Shown here in pieces: positions 18,248-26,359 of a DNA stretch of 64,000 nucleotides. The stretch covers positions 496,001 to 560,000 of the forward strand of contig NZ_CALPBY010000002.1 of the NCBI RefSeq assembly GCF_943181405.1. Direction: 5' to 3'. The translations under genes were made by a program, and so were the position numbers. The DNA is from Cellulosimicrobium sp. Marseille-Q4280. Its GTDB lineage: Bacteria > Actinomycetota > Actinomycetes > Actinomycetales > Cellulomonadaceae. The notes below the pieces were generated by a model. That model was not told where the DNA came from. It saw only the letters and a list, made by a program, of their open reading frames with translations, and did not search any database. How positions within the stretch are numbered: position 1 is the first letter of the stretch; each line of letters opens with the position of its first letter.

Positions 18248-19827
18248 CGGGCCACCGCCGGGGCGTCGTCGGCGAGCAGCTCGTCGGTGTCGACGAGCGC
18301 CTGGGCGGTCGTGCGCACGAGGTCGAGCACGCGGCGCACGTCGTCGAGGGTGACGTCGGGGTTCAGGAGCGTGAGCTTGAGGCACGGCACGCCGTCGAGC
18401 ACGGTCTTGGCGACGAGCGCACGACCCGACTCGAACAGCACGCGCCGCACGAGCGGCACGAGCCGGTCCGCGTGCTCGCGCGCCAGCCCGGCGGGCTCGT
18501 AGCGGAACAGGACCGTGGACAGGTCGGTGCGCGCGACGACCCGCAGGTCCGGGTCGTCCGCGAGGTCCGCGTGCACCGCGGCCGCGAGGTCGCACACCGC
18601 GTCGACCATGCGCCCGATCCCGTCGGCGCCGAGCGCCCGCAGCGTCGCCCAGAGCTTCAGCGCGTCGAACCGGCGGGTCGTCTGCAGCGACTTGTCGACC
18701 TGGTTGGGCTCGGCGTTCTCGAGCGGGTTGAGGTAGTCGGCGTGGTGCGCGACGCGCGCGAGGTCCGCCGCGTCCCGCACGAGGAGCGCGCTCGCGGACA
18801 CCGGTTGGAAGAACGCCTTGTGGTAGTCCACCGTCATCGAGCGCGACCGCTCGATCCCGTCCAGGAGGTGGCGGCGCGTCGGGGACACGAGCAGCCCACA
18901 CCCGTACGCGGCGTCGACGTGCAGCCACGCGTCCGCGGCGTCGCACGCGTCGGCGACCGCCGCGAGCGGGTCGACGCAGCCGCGGTCGGTCGTCCCGGCG
19001 GTGGCCACGACGGCCATGACGACGTCGCCCGCCGCCAGCACGCGCGCCAGCGCCCCCGCGAGCGCCGCGGGGTCGAGGCGGCCGTCGGCGTCGGCGGCGA
19101 CCGTGACGACGGCGTCCTCCGCGAGGCCGAGCAGGAACGCCGAGCGGGCGACGCTGAAGTGGCTGGACGCGCTCGTGAGGACGCGCAGGCGCGGGAGCAC
19201 GTCGGAGCGGGTCGGTGCCCCGGGGGCGCGGCCGGTCGCGCCGCCGCGCGTCTCGCGCTCGACCGCGTGCTCGCGGGCGAGGAACAGCGCCTGCAGGTTG
19301 GACTGGGTGCCTCCGGAGGTGAACACGCCGTCGCCCGCGACGTACCCGATGCGCTCGGCGGTCCAGGCGACGAGGCGGCGCTCCATGAGCGTCGCGACGG
19401 TCGACTGGTCGTAGGTGTCGACCGACGTGTTGACCGCCGCGAGCATCGCCTCGGCTCCCACGGCCGGCAGCGCGACCGGGCAGTTGAGGTGCGCGGCGTA
19501 CGCCGGGTCGTGGAACCACACGGCGTGGGTCGCGTAGAGGTCGGCGGTCTCGCGCAGCGCGACGTCGGTGCCGACACCCGGCGCGTCGAGATCCACGGCG
19601 TCGACCAGTGCGGCGAGCTGGGCCCGCGACGCGCCGGACCACGGCTGGGAGACGGCCGCCACGCGGGCCGCGACGTCGTCGACGACGGCGTGCAGCGTGG
19701 TCGCGTAGGCGCCGGCGCTCGCCGTCGTGAGCAACGACGTGGCGGCGCGAGCGGGCGAGGGCGGCACGGCGCGCGCCGTGGTCGCGACGGACGCGGCCGG
19801 CGCGACGAGTGGTCGTGCTGAGGGCAT
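18244..19827 (-). CDS. desA: PLP-dependent lysine decarboxylase of siderophore pathway (DesA-type)
   Basis: A 527-residue group II PLP decarboxylase. Landmarks are FTSGGTQSNLQALFLAR (about 169-185), the PLP-binding Asp in HVDAAYGCG (303-311) and the Schiff-base Lys337 in VDYHKAFFQP. In desferrioxamine synthesis DesA converts lysine to cadaverine, the first step. The ATG at 19827 is chosen because GAGGAG lies 8 bases upstream; an in-frame start 48 bases earlier lacks one. It is the first gene of a five-gene operon in which every junction overlaps or nearly touches. An iron box lies 64 bp upstream, so expression should rise in iron limitation. Confidence 0.95.
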   Translation of the reverse strand: MPSARPLVAPAASVATTARAVPPSPARAATSLLTTASAGAYATTLHAVVDDVAARVAAVSQPWSGASRAQLAALVDAVDLDAPGVGTDVALRETADLYATHAVWFHDPAYAAHLNCPVALPAVGAEAMLAAVNTSVDTYDQSTVATLMERRLVAWTAERIGYVAGDGVFTSGGTQSNLQALFLAREHAVERETRGGATGRAPGAPTRSDVLPRLRVLTSASSHFSVARSAFLLGLAEDAVVTVAADADGRLDPAALAGALARVLAAGDVVMAVVATAGTTDRGCVDPLAAVADACDAADAWLHVDAAYGCGLLVSPTRRHLLDGIERSRSMTVDYHKAFFQPVSASALLVRDAADLARVAHHADYLNPLENAEPNQVDKSLQTTRRFDALKLWATLRALGADGIGRMVDAVCDLAAAVHADLADDPDLRVVARTDLSTVLFRYEPAGLAREHADRLVPLVRRVLFESGRALVAKTVLDGVPCLKLTLLNPDVTLDDVRRVLDLVRTTAQALVDTDELLADDAPAVAR

Positions 19828-19890
19828 GACGAAGCTCCTCGAGGCAGGGAGAAGGTCCGGGCGCACGCCGCGCACCGGTAAGTTCTGAGG

Positions 19891-19909
19891 TTTGGCTTGC
19901 CTAACCTAG
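19891..19909 (-). promoter_or_regulatory. DtxR/IdeR-type iron box upstream of siderophore operon
   Basis: On the minus strand the site reads CTAGGTTAGGCAAGCCAAA, matching 15 of 19 positions of the actinobacterial consensus TTAGGTTAGSCTAACCTAA. It lies 64-82 bp before the desA start, where a promoter is expected. Fe(II)-loaded DmdR/IdeR binding would repress the operon when iron is plentiful. Confidence 0.85.
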
Positions 19910-20043
19910 CGCACGCCACGAGGGCGTCAAGTGTGGTCTGCGCCACGCACGCCCGGGTGACCCGACGACCGCACCCGTGGACGTGCGGGGGCCCCGGGGA
20001 GAGGATGGCACTCGGCCCGTCCGGGGCCCTCCGAGGAGGCCGC

Positions 20044-21720
20044 GTGGAACCCGTCGCACCGACGTCTCGACCCGCCATCGTCACCGTCGACGACGACCCC
20101 GGGGTCTCGCGCGCCGTCGCGCGCGACCTGCGGCGGCGCTACGGCGACCGGTACCGGGTCGTGCGCGCCGAGTCGGGCGCCGACACGCTCGCGGCGCTGC
20201 GCGAGCTCGCGCTGCGTGGCGAGGACGTCGCCGTCATCCTCGCCGACCACCGCATGCCGCAGATGACGGGCGTCGAGCTGCTCGAGCAGGCGATGGACCT
20301 CTTCCCCGCTGCGCGTCGCGTCCTGCTCACCGCGTACGCGGACACCGACGCCGCGATCGAGGCGATCAACGTCGTCGACCTCGACTACTACCTCCTCAAG
20401 CCGTGGGACCCGCCCGAGGAGAAGCTCTACCCCGTCGTCGACGCCCAGCTCGAGGCCTGGCAGCGCACCGACCGGCGGCGTCCCGCCGAGGCGGTCGTCG
20501 TCGGGCACCGCTGGTCCGCGCGGTCGTCGCAGGTGCGCGAGTTCCTCGCGCGCAACCGGGTGCCCTACCGCTGGTACGCCTCGGACTCGGAGCAGGGGAC
20601 GCGGCTGCTGACCGCCGCCCAGGCCGACGCCACCTCCCTGCCGCTGGTCGTCACGCCCGACGGCGAGGCGCTCGTCGCGCCCGACGACGCGACGCTCGCC
20701 GAGCGCGTCGGCCTCGCGACCCGGCCCACCGAGGAGTTCTACGACCTCGTGGTCGTGGGGGGCGGTCCCGCGGGCCTCAGCGCGGCGCTCTACGGCGCGT
20801 CGGAGGGCCTGCGCACCGTGCTCGTCGAACGCACCGCCACGGGCGGGCAGGCCGGGCAGAGCTCGCGCATCGACAACTACCTCGGCTTTCCCGACGGCAT
20901 CTCCGGCGCCCAGCTCGCCGACCGCGCGCGACGCCAGGCGGTGCGGTTCGGGGCGGAGATCGTCACGACGCGCGACGCGATCGAGCTCGACGTCGCGGGC
21001 TCGGCCCGCAGCGTCCGCTTCCCCGATGGCACGTCGATCGACGCGCACACCGTCGTCCTCGCGTCGGGGGTGTCGTACCGGCTGCTCGACGGCCCCGGGC
21101 TCGGCGACCTCGTGGGGCGCGGGGTGTACTACGGGTCGGCGCTCACCGAGGCGGCCGCGTGCCACGACCAGGAGGTGTACGTCGTCGGCGGCGCCAACTC
21201 GGCGGGCCAGGCAGCGCTGTACCTGGCGCGCGAGGCGAAGCAGGTCACCCTCGTCGTGCGCGGCGACACCCTGTCCCGGTCCATGTCGGCGTACCTCGTC
21301 GAGCAGGTCGAGGCCCACCCCCGGCTGCGCGTCCTCACGCGGACCGAGGTCACGGCCGCCGTCGGCGACGACCACCTGGAGCACCTCGAGCTGCGCGACG
21401 TCGACACCGGCGCGACGAGCCGGGTCGACTGCGGGTGGGCGTTCGTCTTCATCGGCGCCGCGCCCCGCACCGACTGGCTCGACGGCGTGGTCGCGCGCGA
21501 CGACCGCGGGTACGTGCTCGCCGGCCCCGACCTCCCGCACGACGGACCCCTGCCCCCGGGCTGGCCGCTCGAGCGACCGCCCTACCACCTCGAGACGTCC
21601 GTCCCCGGCGTCTTCGCCGCGGGCGACGTCCGCGCCGAGTCCGCCAAGCGCGTCGCCTCCGCCGTGGGCGAGGGCGCGATGGCGGTCATGCTCGTCCACC
21701 GCTACCTCGAACAGCTCTGA
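20044..21720 (+). CDS. Receiver domain-thioredoxin-reductase-like flavoprotein
   Basis: A 558-residue fusion. Residues about 10-130 are a response-regulator receiver: acidic pocket DDD 16-18, phosphoacceptor Asp68 in ILADHRMPQMTG, the Thr of LLTAYAD and the Lys of YLLKPWDPP. A middle region (about 150-220, VVGHRWSARSSQVREFLARN) resembles a thioredoxin/glutaredoxin-like fold. Residues about 235-558 are a thioredoxin-reductase fold with VVVGGGPAGLSAALYG, VVGGANSAGQAALYLA and VFAAGDVR. The redox CxxC of thioredoxin reductases is absent; the aligned segment reads YYGSALTEAAACHD. The GTG at 20044 follows GAGGAGG; an ATG at 20005 is an alternative. The sensor kinase 18 bp downstream is the obvious phosphodonor. 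Confidence 0.88.
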   Translation: MEPVAPTSRPAIVTVDDDPGVSRAVARDLRRRYGDRYRVVRAESGADTLAALRELALRGEDVAVILADHRMPQMTGVELLEQAMDLFPAARRVLLTAYADTDAAIEAINVVDLDYYLLKPWDPPEEKLYPVVDAQLEAWQRTDRRRPAEAVVVGHRWSARSSQVREFLARNRVPYRWYASDSEQGTRLLTAAQADATSLPLVVTPDGEALVAPDDATLAERVGLATRPTEEFYDLVVVGGGPAGLSAALYGASEGLRTVLVERTATGGQAGQSSRIDNYLGFPDGISGAQLADRARRQAVRFGAEIVTTRDAIELDVAGSARSVRFPDGTSIDAHTVVLASGVSYRLLDGPGLGDLVGRGVYYGSALTEAAACHDQEVYVVGGANSAGQAALYLAREAKQVTLVVRGDTLSRSMSAYLVEQVEAHPRLRVLTRTEVTAAVGDDHLEHLELRDVDTGATSRVDCGWAFVFIGAAPRTDWLDGVVARDDRGYVLAGPDLPHDGPLPPGWPLERPPYHLETSVPGVFAAGDVRAESAKRVASAVGEGAMAVMLVHRYLEQL

Positions 21721-21738
21721 CCCACCGGAGGTGACGCC

Positions 21739-23265
21739 ATGACCGGCACCCAGGACGACGCCCGGCCGAGCACCGGGACCGGCGACGCCACGGTCCCCGG
21801 CACGAGCGGCTGGCTGCCGTGCGACGTCGACGAGCTGCGCGCCACGTTCCTCTTCGAGCACCTCACCGACGACCAGCTCGCGTGGCTGTGCCGCACCGGG
21901 CACGTCGAGCACGCCGAGCCGGGCTGGCTGTGCCGCGAGGGCGAGCCCGCCGAGCGGTTCTTCGTCCTGCTCGACGGCGGCGTCGCGCTGTTCCGGCGCG
22001 TCGGCACCGACGACGTCGAGATCAACCGCACCCGGCAGGTCGGCGTCTACATGGGCGCGTGGAACGCCTACCTCGGCGACCGCCTGCCCCAGACGTACCT
22101 GCACAGCGTGCGCGTGCTCGAGCCGTCGCGGTTCTTCGTGCTCTCCGCGCCGGACTTCGCCAAGCTCATGACCGAGTGGTTCCCCATGGCGGTGCACCTG
22201 CTCGAGGGCGTGTTCTGGGGCACGCGCGACGCGCAGCAGCTCGTCGGGCAGCGCGAGCGCCTCCTCGCGCTCGGCTCCCTCTCGGCCGGGCTGACCCACG
22301 AGCTGAACAACCCGGCCGCAGCGGCCGTGCGCGCCACCGGCACGCTCCGCGAGCGCGTAAGCGCCATGCGCCACAAGCTCGCACTCATCGCCGACGGCCC
22401 CTACGACCGCGCGACGCTCGCCGTCCTCATCCGCCTCCAGGAGGAGGCGCTCGAGCGGTACGCCGACGCGCGGGAGGCGGACGTCGTCGGTGCGCTGGAG
22501 ACCTCCGACCTCGAGGACCGGCTCACGGACTGGCTCGACGACCACGGGATGCCCGAGGGCTGGCGGGTCGCCCCCGCGCTGGTGCAGGCCGGCATCGACG
22601 AGCCGTGGCTCGACCGGGCCGCCGAGCGCATCGACGCCGGCGCGCTCACCGGCGCGGTGAGCTGGCTCGCCTACACCATCGAGACCGAGCAGCTCATGGC
22701 CGAGATCGAGGACGCCACCGTGCGCATCTCCTCGCTCGTCGGTGCCGCGCGCCAGTACTCCCAGCTCGACCGCGCCCCGTTCCGCCCCGTCGACCTGCAC
22801 GAGCTCATCGACTCCACGATCGTCATGCTCGACCGCGCGCTCGCCGGGATCTCCGTCGTGCGCCGCTACGACCCGGAGCTGCCCGCCGTGCCGGTGTTCG
22901 CCGCGGAGCTCAACCAGGTCTGGACGAACCTCGTGGAGAACGCGGCCCAGGCGATGGGCGCGTCGTCGGACGGGCGGACGCAGGGCGAGGGCACGCTCAC
23001 CGTGACGACGCGCCGTACCGAGGACGCCGCAGAGATCGAGATCGCCGACACCGGGACGGGCATCCCCGCGGACGTCCTGCCCCGCATCTTCGAGCCGTTC
23101 TTCACGACGAAGCCCGTCGGCCAGGGCACGGGGCTCGGCCTCGACATCTCGTGGCGCATCGTCGTGAACAAGCACCACGGCGACCTGTCGGTGACGTCCC
23201 GGCCGGGCGACACGCGCTTCGTCGTCCGGCTGCCCCTGACACCCGCGCCCGCCGCGGGCGACTGA
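21739..23265 (+). CDS. Cyclic-nucleotide-binding-domain histidine kinase
   Basis: A 508-residue soluble kinase. Residues about 35-155 form a cNMP-binding-like beta-roll (FLFEHLTDDQLAWL, REGEPAERFFVLLDGG). His187 in LSAGLTHELNNPAA is the phosphoacceptor in an H-box, followed by a helical stretch. The ATPase domain (about 380-500) has the N-box NQVWTNLVENAAQAM, the G1 box IADTGTGIP, the F-box EPFFTTK and the G2 box GTGLGLDIS. There are no membrane segments. The tandem with the receiver-flavoprotein gene, under one ribosome-binding site spacing (GGAGGTGACGCC), implies a cognate pair that couples a ligand or redox cue to the flavoprotein. Whether it binds cAMP is unknown. Confidence 0.9.
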   Translation: MTGTQDDARPSTGTGDATVPGTSGWLPCDVDELRATFLFEHLTDDQLAWLCRTGHVEHAEPGWLCREGEPAERFFVLLDGGVALFRRVGTDDVEINRTRQVGVYMGAWNAYLGDRLPQTYLHSVRVLEPSRFFVLSAPDFAKLMTEWFPMAVHLLEGVFWGTRDAQQLVGQRERLLALGSLSAGLTHELNNPAAAAVRATGTLRERVSAMRHKLALIADGPYDRATLAVLIRLQEEALERYADAREADVVGALETSDLEDRLTDWLDDHGMPEGWRVAPALVQAGIDEPWLDRAAERIDAGALTGAVSWLAYTIETEQLMAEIEDATVRISSLVGAARQYSQLDRAPFRPVDLHELIDSTIVMLDRALAGISVVRRYDPELPAVPVFAAELNQVWTNLVENAAQAMGASSDGRTQGEGTLTVTTRRTEDAAEIEIADTGTGIPADVLPRIFEPFFTTKPVGQGTGLGLDISWRIVVNKHHGDLSVTSRPGDTRFVVRLPLTPAPAAGD

Positions 23266-23299
23266 GACCCGTCCGGCAGCGGTCCTGCGGCGGAGGCGG

Positions 23300-24139
23300 T
23301 CAGCGCACGGACACGAGCCAGCGGTGCAGCTCCGTCGCCAGCTCGACCGGCGCGTCGAGATGGACCAGGTGCCCGGCGCCGGGGACGAGCGCGAGGGTCG
23401 CCCCCGGGATCGCCGACCGTAGGCGGTGCGCCCGGTCGACCGGGATCCAGGTGTCCTCCTCGCCCCACACGACGTGCGTCGGTGCGCCGACCTGCCCGAG
23501 CAGCGGCTCGAGCTCGGCCGTGTGCCGCTCGTCGGCCTGGGCGACCTGCCGGTAGAACGCCGCGCGGCCCTCGTCGCCCAGCCACGGCTCCACGAGCGTC
23601 GCGAGGTCGTCGTCGCGCAGCCCGCGGTGGCTCGCACCGCGCACGTACGCCTCGACCGCGCCCCGGTGGACGGCGGGCGGCAGCCGCTCGAGGACGTCGG
23701 CGTGCTCGGCGACGAGCCGGAAGAACGGCGACCCCCACGGGCGCAGGGCCACGACGTCGACGAGGCACAGCGAGGACACCGGCACCTGGTGCACGAGGTG
23801 CGCCCGCAGCGCCACCGCGCCCCCGACGTCGTGGGCCAGCACGTGGGGCGCCTGCGCCCCGGCACGCCTGGCGTCGAGCCCCCACTGCGCCAGCAGGTCG
23901 GCGAACAGCTCGCCCTGGGTCGCGAGGTCGACCGCGTGCTCCGGCTCCTTCGAGGACCGCCCGAAGCCGGGCATGTCCCAGACGTGCACGGTGAACTCGG
24001 CCGCGAGCGCCCGGGCGAACGGCGCCCACAGCGCAGAGGACCACGGCGTCCCGTGGCACAGCACGAGCGGCGGACCGCTGCCCTCGCGCGCCCAGGCGAC
24101 CTCGCGCCCTCGCCACGTCGTGCGCTCCGTGAGCTCCAC
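23300..24139 (-). CDS. Alpha/beta hydrolase with Asp nucleophile (epoxide hydrolase/dehalogenase type)
   Basis: A 279-residue alpha/beta hydrolase. The oxyanion motif is LCHGTPWSS, the nucleophile elbow is LAHDVGGAVAL with Asp in place of Ser, the acid lies near WGEEDTWIP and the catalytic His in GAGHLVHLD. Asp at the elbow is characteristic of epoxide hydrolases and haloalkane or fluoroacetate dehalogenases. The GTG at 24139 is preferred; GAGGAGAGG lies upstream, but a GTG at 24169 in the same frame is possible. It is convergent with the sensor kinase gene and divergent from the leader/HNH transcript. The substrate is not predictable. Confidence 0.87.
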   Translation of the reverse strand: MELTERTTWRGREVAWAREGSGPPLVLCHGTPWSSALWAPFARALAAEFTVHVWDMPGFGRSSKEPEHAVDLATQGELFADLLAQWGLDARRAGAQAPHVLAHDVGGAVALRAHLVHQVPVSSLCLVDVVALRPWGSPFFRLVAEHADVLERLPPAVHRGAVEAYVRGASHRGLRDDDLATLVEPWLGDEGRAAFYRQVAQADERHTAELEPLLGQVGAPTHVVWGEEDTWIPVDRAHRLRSAIPGATLALVPGAGHLVHLDAPVELATELHRWLVSVR

Positions 24140-24247
24140 CGCTGTCGCCGTCCTCTCCTCGTCCCGCACCTGTGTCCCGCGCCCGCCGACCCGCGGCGGC
24201 ACGACCACGCTAGCCTCCGTCCTGCAGCGACAGGCGCGCGTAAACCG

Positions 24248-24276
24248 TGGACGTGGGGCCCTGGCGGGCATAGCCT
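24248..24276 (+). promoter_or_regulatory. Candidate promoter of the leader-HNH transcript
   Basis: TGGACG (24248-24253) and TAGCCT (24271-24276) are separated by 17 bp and resemble -35 and -10 hexamers of a housekeeping promoter. The predicted start near 24283 gives a leader of about 200 nucleotides before the HNH gene. Confidence 0.4.
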
Positions 24277-24343
24277 GCTTTTCGTCCGGTCGAGACCGCC
24301 CGGACGCTCGACCGTGACGACCGACGAGAGGCTGGTGGACCGC

Positions 24344-24394
24344 ATGACGTACCCGTGGACCACCGACCTGTCCCGAAGGGCGCTCCTCAGGTAG
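24344..24394 (+). CDS. Leader peptide upstream of HNH nuclease gene
   Basis: This short reading frame encodes MTYPWTTDLSRRALLR (16 residues) and ends with TAG. It has a GAGAGG sequence about 14 bases upstream. It lies wholly in the leader of the HNH gene. Its last two codons and stop form the left arm of a strong hairpin (24388-24415), a layout seen in ribosome-controlled attenuators. The peptide has one Trp and a run of Arg and Leu codons but no obvious single-amino-acid sensor run. Translation is inferred from position and the overlap with the hairpin. Confidence 0.5.
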   Translation: MTYPWTTDLSRRALLR

Positions 24395-24449
24395 ACGACC
24401 TCTGTCGTCGACCTGCTGAGCCGTCCCGGGGCACCGTTCTGGGGCGGCT
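24388..24449 (+). promoter_or_regulatory. Two tandem hairpins in the HNH leader, candidate attenuator
   Basis: Hairpin 1 pairs CAGGT (24388-24392) and GACGAC (24394-24399) with GTCGTC (24404-24409) and ACCTG (24411-24415), with a 4-base loop and one internal A-G mismatch. Hairpin 2 pairs AGCCGTCCC (24419-24427) with GGGGCGGCT (24441-24449). A second GTCGTC at 24453-24458 could pair with GACGAC instead. No U-run follows hairpin 2, which is common for terminators in high-GC actinobacteria. Confidence 0.5.
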
Positions 24450-24488
24450 CTCGTCGTCCCGGCCAGGAACGAGACAGGAGACGCGACC

Positions 24489-24962
24489 ATGAGCGAGGTG
24501 GTCATCTACAACCTCGGCGGCAGCCAGGTGCTCGGCCGCGTCTCGCTGCGGCACGCGATCCGCATGCTGCACCGGCGCGTCGCCGAGGTCCTCGAGGTGG
24601 TCGAGGGCGAGACGTTCGGGCCGTACCAGCGGCCCCGCTCCGTCGAGCTCGTGCGGTACGTCCACGCACGATGGGTCTACGACCGCCAGGGCCGGGTCCC
24701 ATACTCGCGTGCGGCCCTGCTGCGACGTGACCGGTACCGGTGCGCCTACTGCGGCGGGACCGCCACCACGATGGACCACGTCGTGCCCCGCTGCCAGGGC
24801 GGGACGACGACGTGGCTCAACGCCGTCGCGGCGTGCGAGCCGTGCAACGCGGTCAAGGGCGGGCGCACGCCCGACGAGGCGGGGATGAGACTCCTCAGAC
24901 CCGCGTTCGAGCCCACGTTCCGCGACATCTACCCGACGGCACCGGCGCCGCGCCCGCGCTGA
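24489..24962 (+). CDS. HNH endonuclease family protein
   Basis: A 157-residue protein. The C-terminal half is an HNH nuclease fold: CAYCGG (about 84-89) and CEPCN (about 118-122) bind structural zinc, and MDHVVPRCQGG (about 94-104) gives the catalytic His. The N-terminal about 75 residues (VIYNLGGSQVLGRVSLRHAIRMLHRRVAEV) are shared by a common actinobacterial family of single-copy HNH proteins not linked to phage or restriction genes. AGGAG lies 9 bases before the ATG. About 130 bases of structured leader with a leader peptide precede it. Biological role unknown; repair, recombination or a stress function are possible. Confidence 0.88.
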   Translation: MSEVVIYNLGGSQVLGRVSLRHAIRMLHRRVAEVLEVVEGETFGPYQRPRSVELVRYVHARWVYDRQGRVPYSRAALLRRDRYRCAYCGGTATTMDHVVPRCQGGTTTWLNAVAACEPCNAVKGGRTPDEAGMRLLRPAFEPTFRDIYPTAPAPRPR

Positions 24963-25159
24963 CGGCGTCGTCGGGTCCCGAGCGGCTCGGTCGGTGGCGG
25001 TGACACCGGCCGAGCCTTTCCCGTGCACGCTGCTGCGGGCGGACGCGTGCACGACGTCCGGACCGCGGCGGTGCGCCCTCTCCCCAGGTAGGGCGCCGAC
25101 CGTCACGACGCCCGGACGGGTCCCCGACCTCGCGTCGGGGCGACGTGAGGGAGGCCGCG

Positions 25160-26299
25160 ATGCCGGTCCGGGTCGGTGCGTACAACGTGGAGAACCTGTT
25201 CGAGCGGCCGCGCGCGATGCACGGCCCGATGAGCGGGGGCGGGAACGAGGTCCTCGCGGCGCACGCCCGCGTCAACGCGCTGCTCGGCGAGGAGGACTAC
25301 ACCGACGCCGTGCGCGCCGAGGTCCTGGAGCACCTGGAGACGCTGGGCCTGCTCCGGTCCGACGGCGCGGAGCTCGCCGTCCTGCGCCAGGTCCGGGGAC
25401 GCCTCCTGCGCCGCACCGGCTCGCTCGCCGCGGGGACGGCGCGGACCGAGGTCGTCGCGACGGGCCGCGGCGACTGGATCGGGTGGGTCGACCTCGTCAA
25501 GGAGCGGGTCGACGAGCTCGCCACGGCGCACGCGGCGCGCGTCATCGCCGACGTGGACGCGGACGTCCTCGCCGTCGTCGAGGCCGAGAGCCGCATCGCG
25601 CTCAAGCACTTCACGGACGCGGGCGTCGTCACGCGCACCGGCAGGCCGCTGTACCCGCACGTCATGCTCATCGACGGCAACGACGACCGCGGCATCGACG
25701 TCGGGCTCCTCACGACGCGCCGCCTCGGCATCGGGGGCATCCGCTCGCACGTCGACGACCGCGACTCGAGCGGGCGGGTCGTCTTCGGGCGCGACTGCCC
25801 CGAGTACGTCGTCCAGCTCCCGTCCGGTGCGACGATCACGGTCCTCGTCAACCACTTCAAGTCCAAGGGCTACGGCGTCCAGGCGGTGAGCGACGCCACC
25901 CGGCGCCGGCAGGCCCGGCACGTGGCCGAGATCTACCGGCGGCTGCGCGCGAGCGGGCAGCAGAACGTCGTCGTCGCGGGCGACCTCAACGACACCCCCG
26001 ACAGCGCCCCGCTGCGGCCGCTGCTCGAGGGGACGGACCTGCGCGACGTCAGCACGCACCCGACGTTCGCCGGGGACGAGCGGCCCGGGACCTACGGCAA
26101 CGGGACCGCGAGCCAGAAGATCGACTACGTGCTGCTCTCCCCCGCGCTGTTCGAGCGCACGGTGGGCGGATCGGTCTTCCGCCAGGGCGTCTGGGGCGGG
26201 CGCAACGGCACCCTGTTCCCCCACTACGACACGATGACGTCGCCGGTGCACGCGGCGTCCGACCACGCGGCGCTCTACGCGGACCTCGACGTCGCCTGA
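25160..26299 (+). CDS. Endonuclease/exonuclease/phosphatase family protein
   Basis: A 379-residue protein of the EEP (DNase I/exonuclease III-like) superfamily. Order of motifs: RVGAYNVENLF at the N-terminus, LAVVEAES (metal-binding Glu), VNHFKSKGYG, VAGDLNDTPDSAPL and the C-terminal ASDHAALYADL with the catalytic Asp-His. An insertion between the first two motifs (about 30-115) lengthens the protein compared with exonuclease III. No signal peptide, so it is cytosolic. The ATG at 25160 follows GGGAGG; an upstream in-frame GTG has no site. The gene stands alone after a 197-bp gap in which I see nothing else. Substrate, nucleic acid or phosphoester, is undecided. Confidence 0.88.
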   Translation: MPVRVGAYNVENLFERPRAMHGPMSGGGNEVLAAHARVNALLGEEDYTDAVRAEVLEHLETLGLLRSDGAELAVLRQVRGRLLRRTGSLAAGTARTEVVATGRGDWIGWVDLVKERVDELATAHAARVIADVDADVLAVVEAESRIALKHFTDAGVVTRTGRPLYPHVMLIDGNDDRGIDVGLLTTRRLGIGGIRSHVDDRDSSGRVVFGRDCPEYVVQLPSGATITVLVNHFKSKGYGVQAVSDATRRRQARHVAEIYRRLRASGQQNVVVAGDLNDTPDSAPLRPLLEGTDLRDVSTHPTFAGDERPGTYGNGTASQKIDYVLLSPALFERTVGGSVFRQGVWGGRNGTLFPHYDTMTSPVHAASDHAALYADLDVA

Positions 26300-26359
26300 C
26301 CCGGCTCCGGCCCCGGCCCCGGCCCCGGGGTGACGGTGCCGGGTGCCCGACCATCGCCG

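Noticed and set aside
24140-24505. N-terminal extension of the Asp-nucleophile hydrolase to residue 401
   Set aside because: The extra 120 residues are antisense to the leader/HNH region, basic and without family similarity; GTG starts with ribosome-binding sites exist at 24139 and 24169.
26303-26330. GGCCCC-type short repeats as a terminator between the nuclease and DUF389 genes
   Set aside because: The run is low-complexity and could pair in several registers, but no defined stem with loop stands out.
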